Shown piece by piece: positions 44,889 through 56,597 of a stretch of DNA of 64,000 bases. This stretch comes from Collybia mongolica (lineage: Eukaryota > Basidiomycota > Agaricomycetes > Agaricales > Clitocybaceae), in the NCBI GenBank assembly GCA_013420905.1, contig JAAXNY010000017.1:62001-126000 (forward strand), read 5' to 3'. The position numbers and the translations under genes are program-made. Position 1 is the first letter of the stretch, and each line of letters starts with the position of its first letter. The notes under the pieces are model-generated. The model saw nothing but the letters and a program-made list of their open reading frames with translations. It was not told where the DNA came from and did no database searches.

Positions 44889-47087
44889 CTTTAAAGAAAA
44901 GTGCTTAGTGATTGGGAAAATCGAGATGAGGAGTAGAGTGGCGTGAAGGAGAGAGTTGGAGAAGGGAAAGACTTTATGAATGATTCAATTTGAAGGGTCA
45001 ACGAAACGTGTTGGCGGAGTTTATAACGCCTTTCAGGACAAATTGGGGTAGCGGGAACTGGGGGAGTCTAATAACGGGTCCGGACTTACTGACTCGAGTC
45101 CCCTTTTAACTAGTTCGCGTCGCTCTCTTTGGAGATCAGTTTGACAGTTGCTGCCAGGAAGACGAGGATGGAGACCATGAGCCAAAACGATGGCTGACCC
45201 TTCGGTCCATTGCTATCTACGCGCGGGCATATTACCCCTTGGCGCGCTCACTGCCCCTGAGATTGTGACAACAACGAAGTCCAATGTGATTGTTTGGAGT
45301 GAAACCATCTTTGCCTGACGGCATCATGTAGGGATCAAAGCAGTGAGACTCTTTAACGCCCATCTATTATTGTTCTATGTGCTCGATGATCACTTTAGGG
45401 GCAGGAACGTGGTCTAATATACAAAGGCCTGAGAGTGACAATAGAAAGGAAGAGCGACAGGATCGGGGACAAGACAAGTGAAAGAACCAAAAAAACCACA
45501 CACCACCGAGACTCCTAGATGGTGATCCGCGAATCATGGGACACATGTGAGAATGGGAAGCCCGGGTATGGGTAGAGATGCCGGTGGGACGATGCAAGCT
45601 GGTGCAAGTCCATCATTGAGTATTCAGCGTTTTTTTTTCCACTATAGTAGGCCGAGGTCTGACTGAGAGTTGCCCATGTGCACAGCCAGGTTGGGACGGA
45701 CAGAAGTTTGTTAAAGATAGGGAGGAACCAGTTCCCATTTGCCTCGAGGCGCGCGGGATCGACACATACAATAGTCAAAAGTAGGTGATAAGAGGGTGGT
45801 AACAGATACTGATCGGTGTTGATTAGATGGCAAGGACTTCAAACGCCATAACAGAAGGCCGCGGGTTCCCATCGGCGTTGCGAGCTGACCGAGTCAATCC
45901 AGTAATAATCTGAACCCCAGTGTTGGCTTCCGACTCTAGCGAAGACTAAAACGAGTTCAGGAATGTTTGAGTGATCGCAGTTCCACTCGAGATAATACTG
46001 CCACCTGGGAGATTGTTGACATTCTAAGCTGATCTGTACCGTCTTGTCGACTGGAATGTCAGGGAATTGTGTGACTGCGATGAAGGAGCAGGCAACCAAT
46101 GACATCAGGACTGAACTGACTCATGCTCAGGATGAAAGTGGTGATTAAAGTGGAGCAGTGGTACTGCTGATATGTGATAAGGGAATTGGGGGAACAACAG
46201 GCGACTATCGAACTGCTAGTGACTGCTCACCCAAGGCCCAAGGGGTTGCTAAAGCCTTAGGTGGAGCAAAGATACGATCAGTTCATCTGAGGAGAAGATG
46301 GTGGGACCGAACAATCACCGACTCGAGTAGGTGAGATGTTTGAGGTGGGATTGTTTATTTTTTTAAATGTCGAGTCCAAGAAAAGCACTCCAGTTGAATC
46401 AGCAAGGTCACATCAGTAAATGCCAACGAAACATAAGATCGCCTTGAAACGGTAGAAACGACACGAAAAACCGAAAGACTTGCTGATCGCTAGATCCTAT
46501 TCGGGTTATAGTTATATGAATCCGTCCAATGTGACGCGCAATGTCATGTTTAATCCCACTGTCAAAGCATCATCAGATCAGGTGTGGGGTTAGCGCTCTT
46601 TTATGACATGGTCTGACTCACTAGCTAGCGACTGTTGACCAAAATAACTTGCAGTAGTCTCCTATCTGTTTAAACGTTCTGTAAGATGTTAGAGATAAGA
46701 CATATGGTTCCAGAGACCCGGATCGTATGTACCTATGATCTGTACAGCGTGATCATGATATGTCAGATCACCAAGTCAGCGAGGTTTTGCGTCGATCGTG
46801 TCATAACCTGGTCCATCAAAAGAAGTATCTGTGCATCGTGGAAGCATCCTGTGTATGTAAACATTATCGTAAGTATTTCATGTTGGAAGTTTACCATCAT
46901 CATGGACGTCGGTGGCAAGGCGAGAGAACCTGCGGCGAAAAATGGGCGCAAATTAAACTTCACGTGACTGTGGGAATGTTGGAATTGGGGGGAACGCGTT
47001 GTTCGGTTGGAGTTGGACTGGCAAATTGCTCTGTCCACGCCTCATTGGCCTCAAGTTGGCCTTGCACTTCCTTGAAAAAGGCAGGCC
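44889..47087. other. Mostly unassigned sequence upstream of the Num1-like gene
   Basis: Two minus-strand frames (46,105-45,839, 88 aa, and 45,778-45,515, 87 aa) are close together. The first starts with a hydrophobic MSLVACSFIAV and contains ECQQSPRWQYYLEWNCDHSN, so a small secreted protein gene with introns is conceivable. No splice model was convincing. Nothing else is supported. The last few hundred bases must contain the promoter of the 1,687-aa gene. Confidence 0.3.
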
Positions 47088-50000
47088 ATGGCTTCGTTAT
47101 CGGACGGTATACCCGTGCTACCGCACATGCCCGATTTTTCTGCGCAATACGGTCCTTTCACATCCGCCGGCGACATGAAATTCCACCTCCAAACTCTGCT
47201 TGACAACAAGGAAAAGCAGTTGCAACAAGCAGGGACACTTGGGCAGCGGGTTCTGGCCCAGCAGATGGAACTTGAGGAACGCATCAGACAACTCCAAGAG
47301 ATCGAGGCCGAGAAATCTGACGACGATGACATTGACGAACAAGCGCGCGAGAGATACCGTGAACTCGCTGATACCCTAATCTCGTGGGATTCAGAAAATG
47401 CACAGCTATCTAGTGCTTTTGGTAGCTCAAAGGTGGATGGTGGCTTATCTTTGGCCGGGACTTTTCACTGACATGCTGCAACAGCGTTTTGCAAACGGCA
47501 AAACCCCATCGCCTGCGGTTCCCTTTGCCGAACTTCCTCGTGAAGAGCCTGAGCGATCCAAAGCATCGGCAGGGACGTCGGCGGCGCAGTCGAGGCGGGC
47601 CAAAAATGCTGCTCATCGAGCGGACGATGTCGGTACGTACATGCCCTTCCATTCATGCCGATTTCGTATGTAATCGAATCGGGTGCTACAGAATTTGCTT
47701 TCGAAATTGGAAGTGGACTTCTCACCGAAGTGCGGCGACTGCAGTCACTTCTCGGGGAGCGGGACAAAGCGATTCAGGATATGAAAGAAGAGAAGGACGA
47801 CCTGGAGAAGTCTGTGGAGAGTTTGCGGACAGCTCTTCGGCAGCAAGAACAAAGCGCCGGTGCGTGCCTCGCTTATTTTTTTTTTGCTCGATAATGTACT
47901 GATTCATATTCAAACAGACAAGTACAAGGAGGAGAACTGGAACCTCGAAGTAACGCTGCAGGAGCTCCGCACGCAGCTGACAGACTCACAGTCCTCTGCA
48001 CAACGCCTTGAGACTGAACATAAACGCCTGACAAAACTTCTAGCTGCTTCGAGGGACTCGGGTGACCAACACAAAAATGAGGCCGAGCGTTTGCAGACCA
48101 CTATAGAGGAGATGAAAGCGAAGCACGAGACGGATGTTGCCCAAGCACGCAAGCACGCCGCCGGTCTCGCGCGCGACAAATCTGATTTACAGCAGGCGGT
48201 TGATACCATGAAGAACGAAGTTGCGCGCGCCGGACGGCGATTTCCCCGCTTTGGCTCACCACTGACACCCAACGGTGGTGGGGGCAATGACTTCCTTACA
48301 CCTGCGGGCATGGACGCTGGAGATGGCGACGTATTCACCGGAGGCGCCTCGACCAACAGAAGGAAGATGGACACGTCTGGAATGTTTGGTGCTCTTGATG
48401 GAGAACTTGGATCTGACTTCGCAGATTCCCCTGAAGTGTCGCCTGTCAGGCATCCCTTCCTTGCTGCGAATCACCCAAGCAACGAAATAGAAGCTTTGCA
48501 GCAGAGATTAGCCCATGCTCAACGACAGATCAATACATTGAAGGGGACATTGCAACGGGAGAAGCAATTGAAAATGGAGTACCGGAGCCGTTTGGAGGCT
48601 TCACCTGGAGGTCAGCTTGTGGAGGAAGAAGAGGTAATACCTGACGACGAAGACGACACTACCCTGGAAGGAAAGAAGTCAGGAAAGGGCCGCACTATCA
48701 CCCCGTTCAAGGTGGGCGGAAGGGGCAGAGGCCGAGGGCGCGGGCGGGGTGGGCGGGGTGGAATCACCCTTATAGAGCGATTAGGGATGGCTGCCCACTC
48801 CCCATCCTCCGAATACAATGACGACGACAGGCTTCATCTTGACGACTCGTCACCTCCTCCGGTACCACCAATTCCTATTCGTTTCTCCCAGCCCGAAGAA
48901 GACGAGGAGGACCTATTCTCTTCCCGCAGCACGCAACCACCGCAACAAGGCGAGGAAGATGAACAGCACGTTCCCCGATCGCCGTCACCATTGGAGCCTC
49001 CTTCAAACAGGACCAGTGTCGATGGGATGGACCCTGCCTTTGCCAACGTGCTTCGTCGCGTTCCCTCAAACGGTTCGTCCTACGCTGGCAGCCCTCTGCG
49101 CCAAGCCGTTCTCAGCAATTCCGCGCGTGGTAGGACTGTCGGGCGCCGCTCGCGTGGGGGTGTGCCGTATAAAGAGGCACGACCACCGTCACTAGTCGAG
49201 GCTCCAGATGTCCTGTCAGCTGAGCTATTAGGCATGGAGGGGTCACCGATGAGGAACCAGGAGATCCTTGAAGAAATTGATGAGGCTACTTACCGAACAC
49301 GTGAAGTGGAGACTGCTGAGTTCGGGTGCCAGACCGAGGTCGTCGAAGAGGAGAAAGTTGAGCCCACACCCGCTCCCCCACCTCCCATTCATATTTCTCC
49401 AGTCACCACTGAGATGGGTGTGCAGTCTGACCCGGAACCTGTTCCTGAACAAGCGCCGGTTGTGTTGCCTCCGCCCGCCCCTGTTATGGCAGATTCGTCC
49501 ATGCAAACAGATGAAGAACCAGTCATTGTTGTTCAGAAGTCAGACATAGCCGTTCAATATGTCTATGAAGAACCGCCGCCACCACCAGCACCGATTGTAG
49601 TCCACTCTGAGATTGGCATTGCTACCGACCCCGAGCCTCAGCCTGAACCCATTTTCGTCCCTATCAAGATGCAAGCGGAGACGCAAACTCCCCTTGTGGA
49701 AAAGGCGGATGTGGATACACAGACAACCCAGGCGAAGCCCGAACTCAGGGCTCTTAGCGTTGGCAGCGGCAGTCCAGAAGCTAGTGGTCGCAGGACAACA
49801 ATTACTCAGTATGATCTGACTCACATGAACTCCAGTGGCGACACAACTATCACGGGCACCATGGGTAGGAATTTCCTCGCAGAGCAGACAGACGATGAAG
49901 ATGACGATGGCGGGGACGAAACGGAGACAGGGGCGGAGACGGAGACTGATATAGAAGATTACCATGACGCGCGCCAGAGCATCATGATGTCCACACCTTC

Positions 50001-52424
50001 TGTGTCTGATTCTCGTGACGATTTCCACTCAGTCATAACCATGACCGACAACGACTTTTCAGAGTCTGACGATGACGAGAGCATCAAAGCTTCGAGAATT
50101 TCTTCGACTCATCACAGGAATACATCGGAGTCTTCGTCTATCAGTGGGCGCCCGTCATCCTACTATCCAGCTGTGGAACCACCGCAATTGGAGTATGAAG
50201 AAGTGGGTGTATCGGCCGATTTCGTGCCAGAACCTGAACGCATCATTGTCACCATTCCCCCACCACCCAAGCCAGAGGTGAAGGAAATTTCCATCCAGAC
50301 GGACGAATGGTCGCCTCCCCCACCACCTGCTCCTGTCGTTGCTCCTGCCCCTCCCTCTACCCCAACCCCTGTTTCGGTGCCAACTCCGGGCCTATACCGT
50401 GTTGGATCATCAAGCCAACAATTCCAGTTCATACCCCCTCCGACCCCTCCCGCTACGAACTCAATGCCGCCATCGGGATCTTTGTCCACAATACCCTCCG
50501 GTCCCATACCCCTCGCTGTTCCAATACCCGCTCCTGGCCCGCTTGCAAATGTTCTCAGAGAATCGAACGGGACCCTCACCCGCTCGCGTACTGTGGCATC
50601 AGACAGGAGACAGTCCATTGAATCCATGATTTCATCCGCTGCAGACGACAACCCTAGCCGTTCCCGTGTGCCTTCAACGGGGACAATGCTAACAGTTGTT
50701 GACAAAACAAAACCTCCGATGATGTCTCTCCCACCACCACCAAGGCTTCCTCCACCGCCCACAAGCATGCCCCCACCCACTTTCATACCCGAGAGGAGAA
50801 TACCCACGAGCTCAACTGGCTCGTACGATATCCCTCCACCGAGACCATCATCCCCCCCACCTGCAGAACTTATACAGCGCGCAACGACGCCGACCTTTGG
50901 TGCCGTCTTATCGGTTCCAGGAAAGGGAATTTACAACTTCCGTCAACCGGGATCAAGTATGCCTCCCTCCCAGTCAGGCCTGCGCCAGCCACCATCAACG
51001 AGCAGTTTCCGATCTGCCGCCAATGCAGCGACTCACGCTCAACACTCAATGGCTCCAAGCAATACTCTATCGTCCTTCAGCGTACGAGAACGGGAGAGGA
51101 GAGAGTTTTCAACTACGTCGCTCACCTCTGAACGAAGCATGGCTTCTCCCCGCTCTTCGATGTCATCCGACCATCATCCATACCGCTCTCCACCCCTCCC
51201 AGAGCCTGTAACGCCAAACAAGACAGCTGACACTACTCCTCGTGGACCTGCAGGCAATACGACTGACCCAGCCATCATCCACGCAATTACTCAAACTATG
51301 ATCGGCGAGTTTTTATACAAGTATACCCGTCGTGCAATCGGAAAGGGACATGGCGAACGGAGACACAAGCGTTTCTTCTGGGTCCACCCTTATACCAAAA
51401 CGCTTTACTGGAGCTCCGCTGATCCAGGTTCATCAAATGTTTCTGAGTCTAGTGCTAAGAGTGGTAAGTCCAATACTCTACACCAAAGATGATCTAGTCT
51501 GAAATATCCTTTTATAGCTTACATTGATGGTGTTCGTTCTGTACTCGATCCCAACCCCATGCCCCCTGGGTTGTATCAATATAGTGTCGTTGTCTCAACC
51601 CCCCAGCGAGAAATGAAAATCACCTGTCCAACGAAGGAACGACATGACATCTGGTTGAATGTGAGTATTCTACACCCCTACTACACTGGTGGAGACTTAT
51701 GATCCAATAGGCATTGAAATATCTTCTTGCCCGTCCCACTGGAACGAATGTCACCTCTCCTGGTAATGCGACTGTTGTTCCCGAAAGCCCTACGTCCCAG
51801 GTCTTCTCAGATGATGATCGCCGTCCCCCTCTCACAACTAGTCCCCAGAGCCAACGGAGTAGCCGAAGTGCTCGAATCTCCGAACCATGGAATACGACCC
51901 CTCGTGGTCAGCGCAGTCGATCCCAAATCTCTGTTGGTGGATCCATCGGCAAGCGGTCAGGAACACCAGCGGTCGAATATCTACGTTGGAACAGGCCTGA
52001 CAGCCCTTACAGTCCATCTAAATCTTTCGTTGATGTACCGCGCCATGACGAGGATGACTTGGACTTTGAGTTGCATGGAGACGCTACGTCCGATGACGGC
52101 TACGAGGGCTTGGAGAACGTGCGAGCCTGTTGCGATGGTCGGCATACCGTAGGCCACTCTGGCAAGCATCACCACCACCACCACCACAATCACCTAAATC
52201 CGGACCATCTACACAATGGTGACCACTACCGACATTTAGACCCTGGTCTAACCGAGCATACACGCCCCGTCTCCCCATCTGCTTGGTCTTTCCGATCTAA
52301 AACAGGTAGCACTCATTCCCATGACGGTGGTGGGACTGGCATCTTTTCATGGGGACGGGGTGACGATGGTAAACTCCGATTTGGTTCAAGACGATCTGCT
52401 AAAACCGTCCCCATCGACCAATAG
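47088..52424 (+). CDS. NUM1: Num1/Mcp5/ApsA-like cortical anchor with C-terminal PH domain
   Basis: A 1,687-aa protein from six exons (47088-47432, 47485-47632, 47692-47859, 47918-51463, 51518-51660, 51711-52424). Coiled coils cover about 30-105 and about 165-320. A RG-rich patch (GRGRGRGRGRGGRGG) lies near 490-503. A long disordered middle (about 500-1340) is Pro/Glu-rich and carries repeated TQT/QTD motifs (about 685-1020). The Mcp5-type PH domain is about 1343-1460: ITQTMIGEFLYKYTRRA, RRHKRFFWVHPYTKTLYWSS, NPMPPGLYQYSVVV, and RHDIWLNALKYLLARP. The C terminus has a His-rich run (about 1600-1625). Known relatives anchor dynein, mitochondria and ER to the plasma membrane through PI(4,5)P2 and drive nuclear migration. 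The N-terminal block IPVLPHMPDFSAQYGPFTSA supports the start. Dynein anchoring is inferred from family. Confidence 0.92.
52169..52262 (+). other. Histidine-rich segment in the Num1-like C terminus
   Basis: Within exon 6 the protein reads KHHHHHHHNHLNPDHLHNGD, then HYRHLD, with about 14 histidines in 30 residues. Such runs can bind transition metals or be a codon-slippage product (CAC/CAT repeats). The function is unknown. Confidence 0.7.
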
Positions 52425-52708
52425 TGGACATTGATTTTCATTTCTTATTTAGTTTAGTTTAGGCTTATTCAGACCGCATTTAAATCACATTATGCTCTGC
52501 CTTACATTCGTTCCTCGTAATGACTCTATATCTACGTTCCTTCCTTTTATTTCTTCCGTTTCATGTATACAAGAAATCTGCACTTTTGATGCACTGAATA
52601 TTATCGCTCGTTTATCCATTGAACGGTCAGTCAGTGATATATAAATCTATTCTACCATGGTGATCCCCGTAGGCTTGGTGTACCTTGCAGAGAACCACCA
52701 TTCGTTAG
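52425..52708. terminator. Convergent 3' ends of the Num1-like gene and sfb3
   Basis: About 280 bp between two convergent genes. AT-rich sequence with TTTAGTTTAGTTTAGG just after the Num1 stop probably supplies polyadenylation signals for both. No canonical AATAAA was assigned. Confidence 0.3.
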
Positions 52709-55700
52709 CTATTTAGGTAGTATTAGACAGGACCGTGTCAAAGTAACACTGATGAGGAGACTCACTACGTTCGCTATCTGTCGATGAACCACAGTCAAGT
52801 CTACAAATGCGGTTAGAGACGGCTTGAATTAATCGCCGTGGCGACTTACAATCGACATATGACAGGTTTCCGTTATTTTTGTCCTCGATCAGCATGTCGG
52901 AGAATTCAATTTCGGCCGCATCGAGATTTTGGCGCGCGATGTGCATTCTCATTTTGCGGCCTCGTTGGGTTTGGCGATGTGTTAGTATATTTCGGACTTG
53001 AATAGCAAGCCGAGTTTCAAGTGGTGGAAGTTGATACTGCGCCGAGTACGTCAGGTCAGGCGGAAAGTGATACCCATTATGCTGTCCGCACCATATGTGG
53101 ATCGAGGCTCATCACGTCGTCCACTCCAAATAGATCGTTTAGTAACTGTGGTGAAGCACTGGACCCAACCCAAAATATCATAGATTCCTCGTTATCTTCG
53201 AAGAGAGGATGAAACTCAGACCCAAGCACTACCACGGAAGAGTCAAGAAGCCTACCAATTAGATAAATTCCATTTGCTTCCATAAAGTAGTGCCCGTTTC
53301 GCATCGTTGAAGGGATGGATATTTTACCTGACGCATCAGGCAGAGCTGCCTCGTCGTCTAGGTCGTGCAGAGCGAGCAACCTGGGATACATGTGGTGCAT
53401 CAGACTCCGTGTGCTCATCGAAGATATCCGGTGTGCATAGTAGTTTCGTACGTCAGAAGAAACATGTACATCTGCCCCCAATTCAGTTTAGATCCGGGAC
53501 TTAATATAACCTGACAGGACTAACCTTTCAAGGGCTTGGATTTTAATATGCTCAACGCGTAAGACGGCAACGCCCTATACGCCTCTGGGATGATCAACTT
53601 GCATAAGGAAATGCTGTTAGTAAATATAGCATATGCATAGAAAATTAGGGTACTTGAGTCGCTTTCGTTGCAGCCGCACACTGTTGTCGATAACCCAGGA
53701 GAATAGTTGCACATCGCTCGGTGATGCCTTCTCGTACCACAAGCATCGGCTTTCTCGTCCTCAGATCCATTGCTGTTATACTGAGCATTAACGTTTGTTC
53801 CTGTCGAGTAGAGTTTGTGACACCTCACCCTCGCGAGCAATGTGCGAAATAGTAGCATCCAAATCCGCATACTGGAACACATTTGCGGCAAGCTCCACGA
53901 CCTGCAACGCAATGTTGCATATCCGGGCCCTACGTTGGCCAGAGACCGTCGTGTACAGCACAGCAGATTGCAAGTACGCAAACTCCCGGGTGTTGAGCGA
54001 GCTCCCAGAATGCTCCAAGGTGACAGTTATGGCCTTGTCAGCATCGAGGACACCCATTTCAAGGTCAGTCGGGGAACTCTGGTAGAAATTGCCGTAATGG
54101 TTACTTGATACCTGTAGGCCTAGTATAATGTGTTAGATCGAGGGCTGAAGGTAGAAGCATGCAGAGGCCAAGACCATTGGAGCATCGTACCCGCATGATG
54201 CAGTTGTAGCCCTGGAGACGCCGCATAAGCCGCTGTAACTGAGAGTGAAGCACGATCTCGTCCCGAGAGGGTTCAAACCGAGGGTGAAAAAATATATCGC
54301 CACCGGTCACAGACGCCACAAGACCTGAAAAAGTTTGTTAACGATACCGGTAACCTTACCTTCAAATATTTTACATAACCTTACCAATGGAGCCGACGTC
54401 GATATATCTACTAGGGGTTAGGACAAGGTTGACTCCGATCCCCTCCATGGTGCATTCCTCGGCAATATCCCTCCATGATTTATCCCGGGGTTTAAACAAC
54501 GACTTTTCCTTATCGGTATTGACCATGTCCGCCTCGTTCGGTTGGCCCTGGAGAGCGCCGATCCCGATCGTGGGCATTGCGCTTTGGAAAATGACCACTT
54601 GGCCCCCAAGGCCAGCCTATGAGCTAAATAAGAGATAAATCTAGTACAAATTTTGTTGGCCTTACGAGTGCGGCAAGACACGACCGTAGGACGGAACCCA
54701 ACGCCGCGTCCCTTACAACGGTATCTTCAAAGCGGCCCGGTATCGACTCCAGAAACGATTCAATACCAGCACTAGAAACCGTCAGACTACATCGAATTGA
54801 AAAACACGAACGCATTACCGATGCTCTGAAGGATTGACAAAGAGACCGGTGCGCAAGGGTATGAATACCTCTTCAATATCAGGGGTGACTAACATTGGCA
54901 CTTGGCCTGACTGGTGAATGTAAATCTTGGAATGTCAAGAAACAAGCTGAAACTCACTGAGAGGTCATAATAGTGTATCGTGTTGTCGAAAGTAATAATG
55001 GCGAGGGTGTTGTCAGGAGGAAAGCACGGCTCAACCAGCAAGCCGTCTGGGGAGGTCCCACCAAACAGTATATTCCGCAGGTTGGCACAGGCAGCCGATA
55101 ATATTCCCGTTTGTATTGACTCTTGCGATACGTCAAACGCGAACACATAGTGCATATGTACTGGTCCTTTGGGCCCTTGCTGTCGAGGCTCCGGAGAGAA
55201 AAAGGGCAAGGTCAACGTATACGGCGGATGCGATGCCCAGTACTCCTTCGGAAGCGCAAAGTCCACCGTACCCTTATTCAGCTCCGGCCGCTGCAGGTGG
55301 TCGAGCCGCAGCATATTCCCATCCAAGTTGCAGAAGTACTCAGGGTGCACTGAAAAGAAAGAAAGAAAGGAAAAAAAAAAAGTCATCCATGAGGACGCCC
55401 CAACACAGAGAGAGCCACGCACCTTCCGTCTCATGCGCGCACAAATTGCACTTCCACCGATTCCCCCCAGCGACCCACGTGCACCACGGGTTGATGTATG
55501 CCCTGCAGCGCTCGCAGCGCGCAGGCCCGTTGTCGCCCGTCTCCACGAGCGGCACGGGGTCCTCCCGCGGATCGAGCTCCGCGAACGGCTGGAACACGGC
55601 GGCTATGGGGATCTGGCACTCGGACGCGAGGCGCGAGCTGCTAGGGATGTTCCACGTCGAGAGGCGGACGAATTTCGGGGATGAGTTGCCTGGCATGACG

Positions 55701-56009
55701 TTAGATCCCCCCAGCATAGAAGGTCGGGGGGCCGAGGTGGCGCACCTTGGTCAATGGCGACGTAGTCTGTCGTGGAGAGGGGCGCGTGTGTCCCGGGGAG
55801 CGTCGTGTACGGCTTGTCCTCCCATTCGTGGCGATCGACCTCGATGGCTTCGACTGTAGATGGAACCTGGCTCGGTTCGATACGGGGTCTCAGACCTGGA
55901 CAAGCGGAGAGTTCAGCAGAACATCTGTGCGTTGCAGACGCCGCCTACCTTGATACCCAAGCCCAGCGCTGTGCGGGGGTTGCGGTATGTGATTTGAGTG
56001 CGTGTACAT
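52709..56009 (-). CDS. SFB3: Sec24-family COPII cargo adaptor Sfb3/Lst1
   Basis: An 842-aa protein from 15 exons (56009-55949, 55895-55746, 55689-55423, 55349-54958, 54910-54819, 54771-54666, 54616-54385, 54324-54175, 54119-53829, 53772-53654, 53597-53525, 53471-53256, 53195-53092, 53036-52850, 52800-52709), summing in frame. The Sec23/24 zinc finger [18 protein letters not shown] with CNLC lies at about 133-165. Trunk landmarks are [19 protein letters not shown] and [33 protein letters not shown] follows. The C-terminal gelsolin part includes [25 protein letters not shown] and [14 protein letters not shown]. These match Sfb3/Lst1 (Sec24C/D-like), which packages cargo such as plasma-membrane ATPase into COPII vesicles at ER exit sites. 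The usual long Pro-rich N terminus is missing, so the start could lie further upstream. The last exon could be spliced differently near the stop. Confidence 0.9.
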
Positions 56010-56597
56010 CGTCAAGAACGGCGTGCCATGTGGTTTACTGATCCGTCGGTCCAAAGCACAAGTCAATACCCAGATTAGGATTCACCACACAAACTTCCAA
56101 CAAAGAAAGTCCTTCTAACGAACAGACAAAATGGCTACAGATAGAACTACAGGAGACCAACAGCGACCATCAACAAATACGAGGGAAAAACGAAACACGA
56201 CCCAGTGCTAATTTTATACAGATAGGTATGTACACAACCGATGCGCCGCTCATGAAAGAACGTGTACCTGTTAATTGGTGATGTAGATGGGATACAGGTC
56301 AGAAGACATTCAAAGACAAGATAAAGCTATCCTCGGCGATGCCCAGCAAACAAAAAGTCCTCCTAGATGGTCCATGGTGAAGAAGAGACGGCGGCGCGCA
56401 CAAGCGTCCTTTGCCTCCCCACGGCTCGGCTGGCTCTCCCCCCTCAAACTCACGGAGAGCTCAGAATACGGCCAGCCCTTCTTCAGAGGTCAGCTCGGCT
56501 GCCAGCTCCTGTCATGAAGCGCTGCTACCCTACACCTCCCTCTGCACAAAGGAGGCTGCTCAGTCCCTTTGTAACTCCCAGCTTTCACTGCTAGATC
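56010..56597. other. Intergenic, sfb3 promoter and pde 3' flank
   Basis: Both neighbours are on the minus strand. No gene is visible. If Sfb3 has extra N-terminal exons, they would be here: an upstream in-frame stretch without stops begins near 56,055 and a potential acceptor (GATCAG) precedes it. Confidence 0.35.

Noticed and set aside
50163..50807. 214-aa Gly-rich minus-strand frame
   Set aside because: Antisense of the Pro-rich region of the Num1-like gene.
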